This document shows, piece after piece, positions 33,424 through 41,780 of a stretch of DNA of 64,000 nucleotides (the first letter of the stretch is position 1; each line of letters starts with the position of its first letter). The stretch comes from an uncultured Paracoccaceae bacterium (GTDB lineage: Bacteria > Pseudomonadota > Alphaproteobacteria > Rhodobacterales > Rhodobacteraceae). A program made the translations under genes and the position numbers. The stretch is from the NCBI GenBank assembly GCA_947495795.1, contig CANMAI010000005.1, forward strand, positions 232,176 through 296,175. Direction: 5' to 3'. The notes beneath the pieces were generated by a model. The model saw only the letters and a list, made by a program, of their open reading frames with translations. It did no database searches and was not told the DNA's origin.

Positions 33424-36261
33424 ATGGCTGAGAAAGTGATCAGGAACGCTTATGGAGAGGTCGAACATATAACGTTTGACGCGCCTATGGAGGTGCCGGA
33501 AGGCCTGCAGCGAAGCACACCGACGCAGATGGCGAACTGGGCGCTGCACGAGATGATGGGCAAGATGGAGCTTGGCCAATCTCGGATGGATGATGATGAG
33601 GCCGCGCTGACGGATAAGAAGCGCGCCGATGATCCTGTGCTTGTGATGGTGAAGGAGAAGAAGCTGCCGGGCACGACGATTGTTGTCTATGAGCAGCACG
33701 TGATGGGGATGCCGGTTTTCGATGCGCGCATCGGCGTGCGTATCTCCGATGCGGCAGAGGCCGTTACCTCCTTGCAGTCTTCAGCGCATATGCGGGTGGA
33801 TGTGGCAAACCCCAAGGCGGTTGCCGATAGGGAAGCCATGGACGGCGTGACCAAGACCGGCATGAAGAAGATGATAGGGAGCGCTGTAGAGGGCATAGAG
33901 AACGGGCGGATCCGGCGACAGGTTGTTTACCGCTATGAACCCGGAAAGCGGGTGGAGGAGCACCCGCATGAGGGGTGTTTTGGTGCCGACCATGTGGATG
34001 ATCTGAAGCTACCGAAAGTGCCTGCCGGTATCAAGGAAGGGCAGCACTACATTGTGGATGAGGTGCTTTTCGAGGGGAAATACGGGCGCAACAGCCAGAA
34101 GGCGAACTGGCGTGCGCTGGTGGAGCCTGAAAGCGGTTCGATCCTTTATATCCGGGCGTTGGTCGGTGGTGCAACGGGCATGGTGTACGACCGTGACCCG
34201 CAGACGCAGACAGGCTCGGCCCTTGGGCCTGACGCAACCAACGCAGCACTGAACCCGTTTCGCAGCTCCGTTACGCTGGAGGGGCTGGTGGCGGCAACGC
34301 CGCAGCCGCTTTCGGGCGAGTTTGTGGAAATTTCGGAGACGGCAAACCCCGTGATCGCTTCGCCCACCGTGGCGGGGCCGGGCAGCAGCTTCAACTATGA
34401 TGTGCGGACGGATAATTTTGCTGCGGTGAATGCCTATTACAACATGGATCGGTGCTACCGGACTGTAGAGGATTTCGGGTTCGACGTGGCGACCTATTTC
34501 AGCGGCACCACCTTTCCGGTGCCGGTGGATCACCGGGGCGAGGGCGGCGGGCGCAACGCGCATGCCTGGTCCAACGGCACGGGCGACGGGATGGGGAACT
34601 ATACGTTCGGCCTTCTCGAAGTGGGTGAACCGGTGGGCATCTCCACGTCCAACCGTGTGGCCTGGCACGAATTTGGCCACGCGCTTTTGTACGAGAGCGT
34701 GGGCAGCCCGAATTTCGGCTTTGCGCACAGTGCGGGCGACAGCATGGCGGTGATTGCCAACGATCCCGGTACATCGGCGCCGGACCGGTTCCTGACCTTC
34801 CCTTGGGTGAATGCCGGTTCCGGTTTCACGCGGCGGCATGATAGGGATGTGACGGCGGGCTGGGGTTGGTTCGGGGCGAGCTACAATACCGGCTACAATG
34901 GCGAACAGGTGCTGTCCTCGACACTGTTTCGGCTCTACCAGTCTTACGGCGGCGATGCGAGTTCCCTCAGCAGGCAACGGAGCGCATCGGATTATGTGCT
35001 GAACCTGATTTTCGGGGGGTGCGCGGCATTGACGGCCACCACGAACAACCCGGAGGTTTTTGAGGAGGCGCTGGAGGATTTCGAGCGCGGCATTCCAAGC
35101 TTCCAGGGTGTGCCGGGCGGGCATCTGCACAAGGTGATCCGCTGGGCCTTCGAGAAGCAGGGGCTCTTCCAGCCACTGGCCGCACCGGGCACGCCCGGCA
35201 ACGTGGTGGCCGAGGGCAACCCGCCGGATGTGGATGTGTATATCGATGATGGGCGGGACGGGGAGTACCAGTATCAGTACAACCACTGGAACTGCCAGGA
35301 TATGTGGGTACGCCGCAATGCCGATGGCGGGCTGACGCATCAGGAGCCTTTTGTGGGCCTGACCAACTACATGTATGTGCGGGTGAAGAACAGGGGTCTG
35401 AACACGGCCAATGCAGTGCGGGTGGATGCCTATCACTGTCTGCCGGGCACGGGCCTTGCCTTCCCGGATGACTGGATCCCGATGGCAACGCCGACGCTGA
35501 ACGCGGCCGGGCCGATTGCAACGGGCGGGGAGACCATCATCGGGCCCTTTGCGTTTGTGCCAACGGAGGTGGGGCATGAGTGCCTGCTGGCGATTGCCCA
35601 TGCCGATGGCGATCCGGGCAATGACACCACGATCAACGGCACGATTGCCGAAAGCCGCCTTGTGCCGAACGACAACAATATAGGCCAGCGCAACGTGCAT
35701 CCGGTGAACCCGAGCTTCCGCCTGTTGGTGGAGTGGTGGCGCGAGCATCTGATCTGGGTGCGTAACCCGTTCCGCAAGTCGGTTGTGTGCTATATCGACG
35801 TGACGTTGCCGAAATTCATGCAGAAATACGGCTGGAAGGTGCGTGTTATCTCGGAAGGCGGGCAGAAGTTCGAGATGGAGGGACGGGGGCGGCGCAAGAT
35901 CGCCTTCCAGATGGAGCCCGGGAAGGAATTTTCCGATGATATCGTGCGCCGGGCAATTGCCGAAGGGGATCACGAGATCCGCATCGAGACCTATCTCGAC
36001 GGTGAGATTTCGGGCGGCATGACCTACCCGCTTTCCTTTGATGCGGGCAAGGAAGAGGACCCCGATTGCAAGGAAGACCCGGACAGGGGTGGCGGCGGCA
36101 AGCCCGGCCGTGTGATCAAGCCCGGGAACACCATCAGTGATATCCTGAAGGTGCTGGGTTCACAGGGCGGCTCGACCGTTTCCAATGTCCAGACAGGTGT
36201 TCCGCTTGCGGAGCGGAAGATCAATAAGATCCGCCTTGAATTCGATCTCGATGACGAGTGA
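33424..36261 (+). CDS. large zinc metalloprotease, M4/M36-like, with FTP-type propeptide but no signal peptide
   Basis: A 945-residue protein starting at the ATG at 33424 behind GGGGGAA. Residues ~75-110 (KLPGTTIVVYEQHVMGMPVF) match the fungalysin/thermolysin propeptide pattern. The zinc motif is H415-E-F-G-H419 (VAWHEFGHALLYESVG). Sixteen residues after it is HSAGDSMAV, where D439 stands where gluzincins have Glu. Residues ~600-760 look like a beta-sandwich (YMYVRVKNRGLNTANAVRVD), and the C-terminal third is another beta-rich region ending in an acidic tail. No RTX repeats and no Sec/Tat signal are visible, so how it leaves the cell, if it does, is not evident. A strong terminator follows. 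Confidence 0.8.
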   Translation: MAEKVIRNAYGEVEHITFDAPMEVPEGLQRSTPTQMANWALHEMMGKMELGQSRMDDDEAALTDKKRADDPVLVMVKEKKLPGTTIVVYEQHVMGMPVFDARIGVRISDAAEAVTSLQSSAHMRVDVANPKAVADREAMDGVTKTGMKKMIGSAVEGIENGRIRRQVVYRYEPGKRVEEHPHEGCFGADHVDDLKLPKVPAGIKEGQHYIVDEVLFEGKYGRNSQKANWRALVEPESGSILYIRALVGGATGMVYDRDPQTQTGSALGPDATNAALNPFRSSVTLEGLVAATPQPLSGEFVEISETANPVIASPTVAGPGSSFNYDVRTDNFAAVNAYYNMDRCYRTVEDFGFDVATYFSGTTFPVPVDHRGEGGGRNAHAWSNGTGDGMGNYTFGLLEVGEPVGISTSNRVAWHEFGHALLYESVGSPNFGFAHSAGDSMAVIANDPGTSAPDRFLTFPWVNAGSGFTRRHDRDVTAGWGWFGASYNTGYNGEQVLSSTLFRLYQSYGGDASSLSRQRSASDYVLNLIFGGCAALTATTNNPEVFEEALEDFERGIPSFQGVPGGHLHKVIRWAFEKQGLFQPLAAPGTPGNVVAEGNPPDVDVYIDDGRDGEYQYQYNHWNCQDMWVRRNADGGLTHQEPFVGLTNYMYVRVKNRGLNTANAVRVDAYHCLPGTGLAFPDDWIPMATPTLNAAGPIATGGETIIGPFAFVPTEVGHECLLAIAHADGDPGNDTTINGTIAESRLVPNDNNIGQRNVHPVNPSFRLLVEWWREHLIWVRNPFRKSVVCYIDVTLPKFMQKYGWKVRVISEGGQKFEMEGRGRRKIAFQMEPGKEFSDDIVRRAIAEGDHEIRIETYLDGEISGGMTYPLSFDAGKEEDPDCKEDPDRGGGGKPGRVIKPGNTISDILKVLGSQGGSTVSNVQTGVPLAERKINKIRLEFDLDDE

Positions 36262-36271
36262 AGGGTGGTGC

Positions 36272-36308
36272 GGGGAAAGCCGTGGGGGCGGCTTTCCCCA
36301 TCTTTTTT
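36272..36308 (+). terminator. strong intrinsic terminator
   Basis: GGGGAAAGCCG (36272-36282) pairs perfectly with CGGCTTTCCCC (36289-36299) around a 6-base loop, followed by ATCTTTTTT. It ends the protease transcript. Confidence 0.85.
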
Positions 36309-36323
36309 CTGGGGAGACATACA

Positions 36324-36893
36324 ATGAAGCGTGAGCGCAAGGGCGGATTCCGATCCGCGATGTATACGGCAATGTTCCTGATCGTGATTGTGATCATCGC
36401 ATGGTGGATCTGGCTCTTCCCCGTGACGACAACCGTTTTTGTGGTGCGCCATGCGGAAAAGGCACAGCCATCGGCGAATGATCCGCCGCTTTCGGGTGTG
36501 CCGCCAAATGGCAACCCGGCGATCTCGGCGGCCGGTGTGGTGCGGGCCGAGGAACTGGCGCATGTGCTGCGGGATGCGGGAGTGGACGCGGTTTTTGCCA
36601 CGCGGTTTCAGCGCACACAGCTGACAGCCGCTCTTGCGGCGGGTGAGGCCGGGGTGAGTGTTGTGGAATACGATACGCCCGCAAATGTTGTGGCCACGGT
36701 GCTCGCGGATCATGCGGGGCAGACGGTGCTGATTGTTGGCCACTCCAACACGGTGGATGATCTTGTGGCGGAACTGGGTGCGGGCACGGTGGCCGAGCTT
36801 GCGGAACAGCAGTTTGACAGGCTTTTCGTGGTGAACCGCCATTCCGGAGGCACTCATCTGACGCGGCTACGATACGGTGCGGATACGCCCTGA
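36324..36893 (+). CDS. membrane-anchored histidine phosphatase-family protein
   Basis: The 189-residue product from the ATG at 36324 follows GGGGAGA. Residues ~13-33 form a TM anchor (YTAMFLIVIVIIAWWIWLFP). The catalytic R-H-x core is VFVVRHAEKAQP, and the second His is in VLIVGHSNTVDDLV, as in SixA/phosphoglycerate mutase-like proteins. RFQRTQLTA supplies a phosphate-binding Arg. With the TM anchor the catalytic part lies in the periplasm or cytoplasm, undecided by charge. It follows the protease by 62 bases past a terminator and precedes the M28 gene by 27 bases. Confidence 0.85.
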   Translation: MKRERKGGFRSAMYTAMFLIVIVIIAWWIWLFPVTTTVFVVRHAEKAQPSANDPPLSGVPPNGNPAISAAGVVRAEELAHVLRDAGVDAVFATRFQRTQLTAALAAGEAGVSVVEYDTPANVVATVLADHAGQTVLIVGHSNTVDDLVAELGAGTVAELAEQQFDRLFVVNRHSGGTHLTRLRYGADTP

Positions 36894-36920
36894 AACATCA
36901 GATCCTGGGGGAGACATATT

Positions 36921-39017
36921 ATGGCGGATGGACGGGTGAAGGTGGTGGTACTGGCGCTCGATGCGTCCAGCGGTGCCGTGCGGGAGGGGGAGGACGGGCC
37001 TGTGGGGCTGGATCTCTGGCCCGAGACGGAGCAGGCGCTGGACGCTGCGCGGGAGGCCGGGGTGAAAACGATGCTCGCCGTGCCGACGGAGCGCGGTGCC
37101 GAGGATCGGGAGGCGCTTTTGGGATGGAGCGAGGGTTCCGATTTGGTGGCCTTGCCGCTGCGGGCCGCACAGGGCGGGTTTGACGGGGCCGGATTTGATG
37201 GGGCCGGATTTGAGAAGATGAAGGGAGCGGCGCTCGTCTCTTCTGACAGGCGGATGCGCGAGGATGCAGCACAGGCCGGTATGGTGCCGGTGCCGCATGT
37301 GGCGCTGGTGCCGATGCTGGCCAGGGGTGCCGATGTGAAGGCTGCCCGGATGACAGGCACGCGGGATGCCCTGCGGCGCTTTGCGGTGAAGGCAGAGCTT
37401 CTGGCGATGCATTTCCAGCCGGTGCCCGGCAGCAGGGATTGGGCGCTGATCGCGCTGATGGATGCCGAAGCCGCGGCGGATGCGGTGATGGCAGGGATTT
37501 CCTATCAGCCGCTCGACTATGATCCGATGGTGGAGGATCTGGTGTGGCAGCGGCTGGAAGACGAGCATGACGCGCGCGCGATGATAAAGCGTCGCCGGGT
37601 GCTGCACTCCGAGCCGGGGCAGGTGTTGCTGGCCTTGGGGCCGGGCGAGAGTGCGGAAGATCTTGGCGTGCACGGGGCGCATGGGCATACCGAGTTTCTG
37701 ATGCCCGATCCGAACCTGATGCGGGCGCCCGTTGTGGCGGAGACGGGCTTCAGGGCACCCGATCTGGAGCGGTTTCCGCGCGAACTTCTGGACCCGGTTG
37801 ATCGCGAGAGGCTGGAGCGGTTGGTGCTGGCGGCGAGCCTGCCAGCATGCAGCACCGTGACGGCACATTATGAGGCGGATCTGGATCGCTACACCGGTGT
37901 GACGGCACTGAACAGCGGTGGCGTGGTGGCCTCCCGGCATATCGCGCATCCCGATAACCAGCGGGTGGAGAGCCAGCTTCTGGCAGATCTGAACGCGATG
38001 GGGTATTGCGCCTTCCGGCACAATTTCAGCCATGCGGGCAACACGCATTCCAACATCATCGCCGATCTGCCGGGCACGGGCTATCTGCGGCTCAAGCCCT
38101 GGGTGCTTGAGAAGGTGCGTAAGGTGCTGATCCGCGAACCCTTGCAGTTCAAGGACTGGCAGCGCGAGATGGAGGCGCTGAAACTCGCAGACTGGTTCCG
38201 CGAGGGGGATTTCCACCGGATGGAGCCGCGTGAGCTGCGCTTGCGGATCGAGGATATCTTCCAGCTGAAGCCCTGGGCACCGTGGTGGCTGAAGCTGTGC
38301 GAGGTGGCAGGCTACGGCGCGGGCATTCTGGTGGTGGGCTGCCATCTGGACAGCACGGCAGCCAATGATGGCGGGTACAACCCGGCCACGGGCGGTGCGC
38401 CGGGGCGGGATGACAACGGCTCGGGTCTTGCGGCTGTGCTGAGCATGGCACGGTATCTGCGGGGGCATATGAAGGGCAAGCTTACGCATACGGTGCGTTT
38501 TGCCTTCTTCAACGCGGAGGAGCACGGGCTGATCGGCTCCAAAGCTTATGCCAGCGCCCTGAAAGCTGTGAATGCGCCACTACGGGGGGCGATATGCATG
38601 GACATGATGGGGTATAATTCGGATTCGAACCGGCTTTTCGAGGTGCATGCAGGCTATACCGATCCGGCGGTGCGCGATCTGAGTGTGCCGATGGCCGATA
38701 CGGTGGCAAGCTCTGCGGCGGCCTATGGTGCTTTGGCACCTGCGCAGATCTACAAGGGTACGAGTTCCTCCCCCTCCGCAGCGCCGGACAGGGATGTGTA
38801 CGATGGCGGCATCAACCGCTCCGATCATGCGGCATTCCACCAGCAGGGCTGGCCTGCGGTTCTGATCTCGGAGGATTTCTTTGCCAATCTGGGCACGGAA
38901 CCGGGTGCAGACCCCAACCCCAATTATCACCGGCTGGCGGATGCGGTGGTGGATGTGTCCTATGCCAAGGATATCGTCTGCGCCGCCACAAAGGCGGTAA
39001 TGACGCTGGCCAACTGA
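36921..39017 (+). CDS. M28-family zinc peptidase with large N-terminal extension
   Basis: A 698-residue protein. The C-terminal ~250 residues hold the complete M28 site: H475 (GCHLDSTA), D497/D498 (GRDDNGSG), E533-E534 (NAEEHGLIGS), D561 (CMDMMGYNSD) and H670 (NYHRLADA). This is the Aeromonas-aminopeptidase type. Residues 1-~300 are a Rossmann-like or HAD-like domain (VKVVVLALDASSGAV, AGVKTMLAVPTERG), with a short GFDGA-GFDGA repeat near 90. The ~150 residues between (DLDRYTGVTALNSGGVVASR) belong to the M28 lead region. No signal peptide is seen. It is the third gene of the protease/phosphatase group. Confidence 0.85.
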   Translation: MADGRVKVVVLALDASSGAVREGEDGPVGLDLWPETEQALDAAREAGVKTMLAVPTERGAEDREALLGWSEGSDLVALPLRAAQGGFDGAGFDGAGFEKMKGAALVSSDRRMREDAAQAGMVPVPHVALVPMLARGADVKAARMTGTRDALRRFAVKAELLAMHFQPVPGSRDWALIALMDAEAAADAVMAGISYQPLDYDPMVEDLVWQRLEDEHDARAMIKRRRVLHSEPGQVLLALGPGESAEDLGVHGAHGHTEFLMPDPNLMRAPVVAETGFRAPDLERFPRELLDPVDRERLERLVLAASLPACSTVTAHYEADLDRYTGVTALNSGGVVASRHIAHPDNQRVESQLLADLNAMGYCAFRHNFSHAGNTHSNIIADLPGTGYLRLKPWVLEKVRKVLIREPLQFKDWQREMEALKLADWFREGDFHRMEPRELRLRIEDIFQLKPWAPWWLKLCEVAGYGAGILVVGCHLDSTAANDGGYNPATGGAPGRDDNGSGLAAVLSMARYLRGHMKGKLTHTVRFAFFNAEEHGLIGSKAYASALKAVNAPLRGAICMDMMGYNSDSNRLFEVHAGYTDPAVRDLSVPMADTVASSAAAYGALAPAQIYKGTSSSPSAAPDRDVYDGGINRSDHAAFHQQGWPAVLISEDFFANLGTEPGADPNPNYHRLADAVVDVSYAKDIVCAATKAVMTLAN

Positions 39018-39045
39018 AGCGAAACGCTTCAGCCTGCCCACTCTG

Positions 39046-39059
39046 TTGATCCTGATCAA
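39046..39059. promoter_or_regulatory. perfect FNR/FnrL box
   Basis: TTGATCCTGATCAA exactly fits TTGAT-n4-ATCAA, the FNR/FnrL consensus. It lies 93 bases before the DUF3775-like gene, so oxygen-dependent control of that transcript is likely. A TGAAGCG-AAA-CGCTTCA hairpin at 39015-39031 lies between it and the M28 stop. Confidence 0.7.
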
Positions 39060-39151
39060 TGCGGGTGGCGGCCCCTCACGTGAGGTTTGCAGCACGGATG
39101 CCTTTATCGGCAAATCGTGCTACCATCGGTTTCACGCGGGAGGTTCTGAAG

Positions 39152-39559
39152 ATGCCCGAACTGACAATAAACTCTGACTATATGCGCCGGATCATCGAGA
39201 AGATGCGGGCGATCATGGGCCGCGAAGGCTCCGTGATGCCTGATCTCGGAGGCAATGCTTCGGATGACGAGCGCCCGCTGACCCTGCAGGAGGGGCCGGG
39301 CGATATGCTGGCGCAGGAACTGGTGGAAGAGATCACGGCGCTGGATGTGGACCACAAGCACGAACTGGTGGCGCTTATGTGGGTTGGCCGCGGAGACTTC
39401 GGGCCGCAGGAATGGCAGGAGGCGCTGGAACTGGCCGAGGACAGGCACACAGGCTCCACCGCGCGGTATCTGCTTTCCCATCCCCGCGTGGCGGACCAGA
39501 TTGCCAATGGGCTGGAGGAACTTGGCTTCAGCCACATTCTTCAGGACGGGCTTTATTAA
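39152..39559 (+). CDS. DUF3775-like protein
   Basis: Start ATG 39152 follows GGGAGG. The 135-residue product (MPELTINSDYMRRIIEKMRA) has the conserved DUF3775 core ALMWVGRGDFGPQEWQEALE, with AEDRHTGSTARYLLSHPRVA and the C-terminal DQIANGLEELGFS. The function is unknown. A perfect FnrL-type box upstream suggests expression at low oxygen. Confidence 0.8.
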   Translation: MPELTINSDYMRRIIEKMRAIMGREGSVMPDLGGNASDDERPLTLQEGPGDMLAQELVEEITALDVDHKHELVALMWVGRGDFGPQEWQEALELAEDRHTGSTARYLLSHPRVADQIANGLEELGFSHILQDGLY

Positions 39560-39765
39560 AGCATAGCGGCTTGTGCCACGAAGGGAAGCGCTGCCTTTCA
39601 TAGGAAGAGGGGCTGGTTTCGCGTTGACTGCGATCTGGGACTGCAAACACTGCGCCATCGCGGGTGGTGGCGTGCTGAACGGAGGATATGAGCAATATCA
39701 ATTGGCGATGGCCCGCACCGTGCATATTCACTCCATCACAGAATTCCAGAATCGAGGAGGGGAAT

Positions 39766-40113
39766 ATGGAAAATGTCGAGCGCCTGCTGAAGGGAACCGT
39801 TGAGGAACTGAACAGACTGCTTAACGCCAAGAATGTCCTTGGCGATCCGATCGAGAAGAACGGCTCGACCGTGATACCCATCGTAAGCTACGGCTTCGGT
39901 TTCGGTGCCGGAGGAACAACCGGCGGCAAGAACGGCGCGGGAGGTGGGACCGGTGGCGGCGGTGGGATCAAACCGCTGGGTGCAATTATCATTGATCCCG
40001 AAGGAGCGCGGGTCGAGGCCGTTCAAGGGGCTATGACCACATTCGCCGAAGTGATCGGCGAAACCGCAAGCCGCGCCATAGACAGGCAATCGAAACGCGA
40101 AGGTGGTGCCTGA
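39766..40113 (+). CDS. GerW/YtfJ-family protein
   Basis: The 115-residue product from the ATG at 39766 follows GAGGAGGGG. MENVERLLKGTVEELNRLLN, GDPIEKNGSTVIPIVSYGFG and GGIKPLGAIIIDPEGARVEA are the GerW/YtfJ pattern, including a Gly-rich central loop (~50-70). In Bacillus YtfJ/GerW is needed for normal spore germination and stands beside YtfI. The next gene here is a DUF2953 protein, the YtfI family, so the pair order is kept in a bacterium that does not make endospores. Confidence 0.85.
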   Translation: MENVERLLKGTVEELNRLLNAKNVLGDPIEKNGSTVIPIVSYGFGFGAGGTTGGKNGAGGGTGGGGGIKPLGAIIIDPEGARVEAVQGAMTTFAEVIGETASRAIDRQSKREGGA

Positions 40114-40132
40114 AGGGCTCTCGGGTGAAGGA

Positions 40133-40687
40133 ATGATGGTTTTCTTTCTGTGGCTGATGCTGGCGTGTCTGTGTCTGCTCGGAGCCATTCTTGCTCTGCC
40201 AGTTCGGGTCGCTCTGCGCGCGCGTAGTGATCCGAGCTTGCACTATGCGGTAACTGCACGGCCATTGGGGGGGTACGGGCCGCGCATCACCCTTGCCGAC
40301 AGCACGCGGAAGGATCGCAAAATGGCCCCGGATCGCAAGACCGGCAAGAAGCAGCGGCACACGTCTCGCACCCGGGGCAACCGGGGCATATTTCCGGCCG
40401 GGCTTGAGCTGATATCGCGGCTGCTGGGATGTATACGGTTTGATCGTCTGGACATTGAGGGCCAGTTCGGAACAGGTGATCCGGCCGAGACGGGCCAGGT
40501 TTTCGGGCTGCTCGCGCCTCTCATATACGGCAGTCCGCACCTGGCGCGCACCCGGATCGAGGTGCAACCGGTTTTTGACAAGGCCTGTGCGGCAGGTGTG
40601 GTGGACGCGCGGTTCAGCGTGGTTCCGATTGCCCTTGTGCCTCCGTTCATCCGCTTCGGCTGGATTGCATTCGGACCTGGGCGATGA
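40133..40687 (+). CDS. DUF2953-like (YtfI-type) protein
   Basis: The ATG at 40133 gives 184 residues; a GTG at 40103 that overlaps the previous gene is an alternative. A TM anchor (MMVFFLWLMLACLCLLGAIL) is followed by LPVRVALRARSDPSLHYAVT and a C-terminal beta/helix part (IRFDRLDIEGQFGTGDPAET, ARTRIEVQPVFDKACAAGVV). This agrees with DUF2953. Next to a YtfJ-like gene, it looks like the other half of the ytfI-ytfJ pair. The role is unknown outside spore formers. Confidence 0.7.
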   Translation: MMVFFLWLMLACLCLLGAILALPVRVALRARSDPSLHYAVTARPLGGYGPRITLADSTRKDRKMAPDRKTGKKQRHTSRTRGNRGIFPAGLELISRLLGCIRFDRLDIEGQFGTGDPAETGQVFGLLAPLIYGSPHLARTRIEVQPVFDKACAAGVVDARFSVVPIALVPPFIRFGWIAFGPGR

Positions 40688-40938
40688 GGCAGGTTCTGAG
40701 TGATCCGATCCGGGTTGGCGGCGCTCGTTTTGCGGTGATCTCGGATGTGCTGGTGCACGCAGAGCGCGGGAAATCCTCAGTTCGGTTCATCTGCCAGAAG
40801 CATCCGCGCTATGTTCTGATTGACCGCCAAGATGGAATTACCGCCTTCACGCCCGCAGGCCGGAGTGTGGGCCTGCCGGAGATTGAGAAATCCTGTTCGG
40901 AGTTGCTGCAAGGGTTTCGCACAGGCTCAGCCCGTTGA
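40684..40938 (+). CDS. small protein, third gene of the YtfJ-like group
   Basis: The 84-residue product begins at an ATG overlapping the previous stop (ATGA at 40684-40687). MRQVLSDPIRVGGARFAVIS continues DVLVHAERGKSSVRFICQKH and TAFTPAGRSVGLPEIEKSC. It is a compact strand-rich protein with two Cys and no signal. The overlap points to co-translation with the DUF2953 gene. I do not recognise a family. Confidence 0.6.
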   Translation: MRQVLSDPIRVGGARFAVISDVLVHAERGKSSVRFICQKHPRYVLIDRQDGITAFTPAGRSVGLPEIEKSCSELLQGFRTGSAR

Positions 40939-41031
40939 GAGATACCCAGTGGTCTCCCTTTGGCGGAAGCGGTGGTGTGGAGTGGCTGGGTGTGCAATGG
41001 GCGCACCGGCGATGCTCGCCTTGCCTGAGCG

Positions 41032-41361
41032 TCACTCCTCCAGCGCAATAGCCGACTGGTCCCGAAGCACCGTGTAGAGCGCAGGATTGAAGGTGCAGAC
41101 CTTTCGGTAAGCGCCGCTCAGTTTGCGAATGTCCGGATCACGCAGCGCTTCAACGTAAAGCGCGTCACTCTCCCATTCCGCCACGTTGATATGCGTATAG
41201 GGCGCCGTTTGGCCAGGCGGCTGTTTGTGATGTGCCTTGCAAAGCCTCGCGCGCAAATAGCCGTGTTTGCGGCGGAAAATATGGCCTTTCTGATCCCAAA
41301 GGCTCAGGAACGTATCCTCTTGGCCTGTAAAGACGGTGAACGGATTGATCAGCAAAATCAT
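41032..41361 (-). CDS. antibiotic biosynthesis monooxygenase (ABM)-like protein
   Basis: A 109-residue alpha+beta-barrel protein. MILLINPFTVFTGQEDTFLS and HKQPPGQTAPYTHINVAEWE, then SDALYVEALRDPDIRKL, fit the ABM dimer fold (strand, helix, strand with N/W, helix). Such proteins may be heme-degrading, quinol-oxidising or non-enzymatic. Start ATG 41361. It is the first gene of the transition region and is convergent with the upstream gene group. Confidence 0.7.
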   Translation of the reverse strand: MILLINPFTVFTGQEDTFLSLWDQKGHIFRRKHGYLRARLCKAHHKQPPGQTAPYTHINVAEWESDALYVEALRDPDIRKLSGAYRKVCTFNPALYTVLRDQSAIALEE

Positions 41362-41440
41362 GGTTCAGTGCCTCGTTGAAAGACGTTTGGATGAAAGTGA
41401 AGCGAAGCTGGCGATGGTGCGGCAAAGAAGAGGAGCCCGT

Positions 41441-41644
41441 TCATGTTGAAGCCCTGTCGGGCAGGGTAAACAGCTGCGCACCGAGTTGCGCTTCAAGCTC
41501 CGCCAGTTGGCGGATCACGATGGATGGAGACAGATTATGTGCACGCGCAGCGACGGCAAGCTCTCCGCAATCAGCAATCGCGAGGAAGACGCGGATATGT
41601 TCCGACTGGCCAGCCACAGGGCTGACTAGTGCCATTTTTGGCAA
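41441..41644 (-). pseudogene. LysR-family regulator, 5' fragment
   Basis: A 67-residue frame: SEHIRVFLAIADCGELAVAA with RAHNLSPSIVIRQLAELEAQ and LGAQLF. This is the LysR helix-turn-helix (normally ~60 of ~300 residues). It ends PDRAST and a stop directly after the LGAQLF that leads into the dimerisation helix in intact members. The ligand domain is missing. It probably once controlled the divergent hydrolase/globin genes. Confidence 0.8.
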
Positions 41645-41780
41645 TAATCAATTTCGGTTTAGTGCGCTTATCGCGAAGGTTGCGCTGCCTATGTCTTGCC
41701 CAGAGCACCCAAAAGCGCCCGTTTGTGCGAGCACATCGGAGAAACACTGGCAGCCCCTCAAAACCGGAAAGGATCGCGCC

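Noticed and set aside
34009..35973. A 654-codon minus-strand frame
   Set aside because: It lies opposite the metalloprotease gene and is His/Arg-rich.
36272..36299. Hairpin as an attachment or mobile-element end
   Set aside because: The stem plus T-run directly after a gene is fully explained as an intrinsic terminator.
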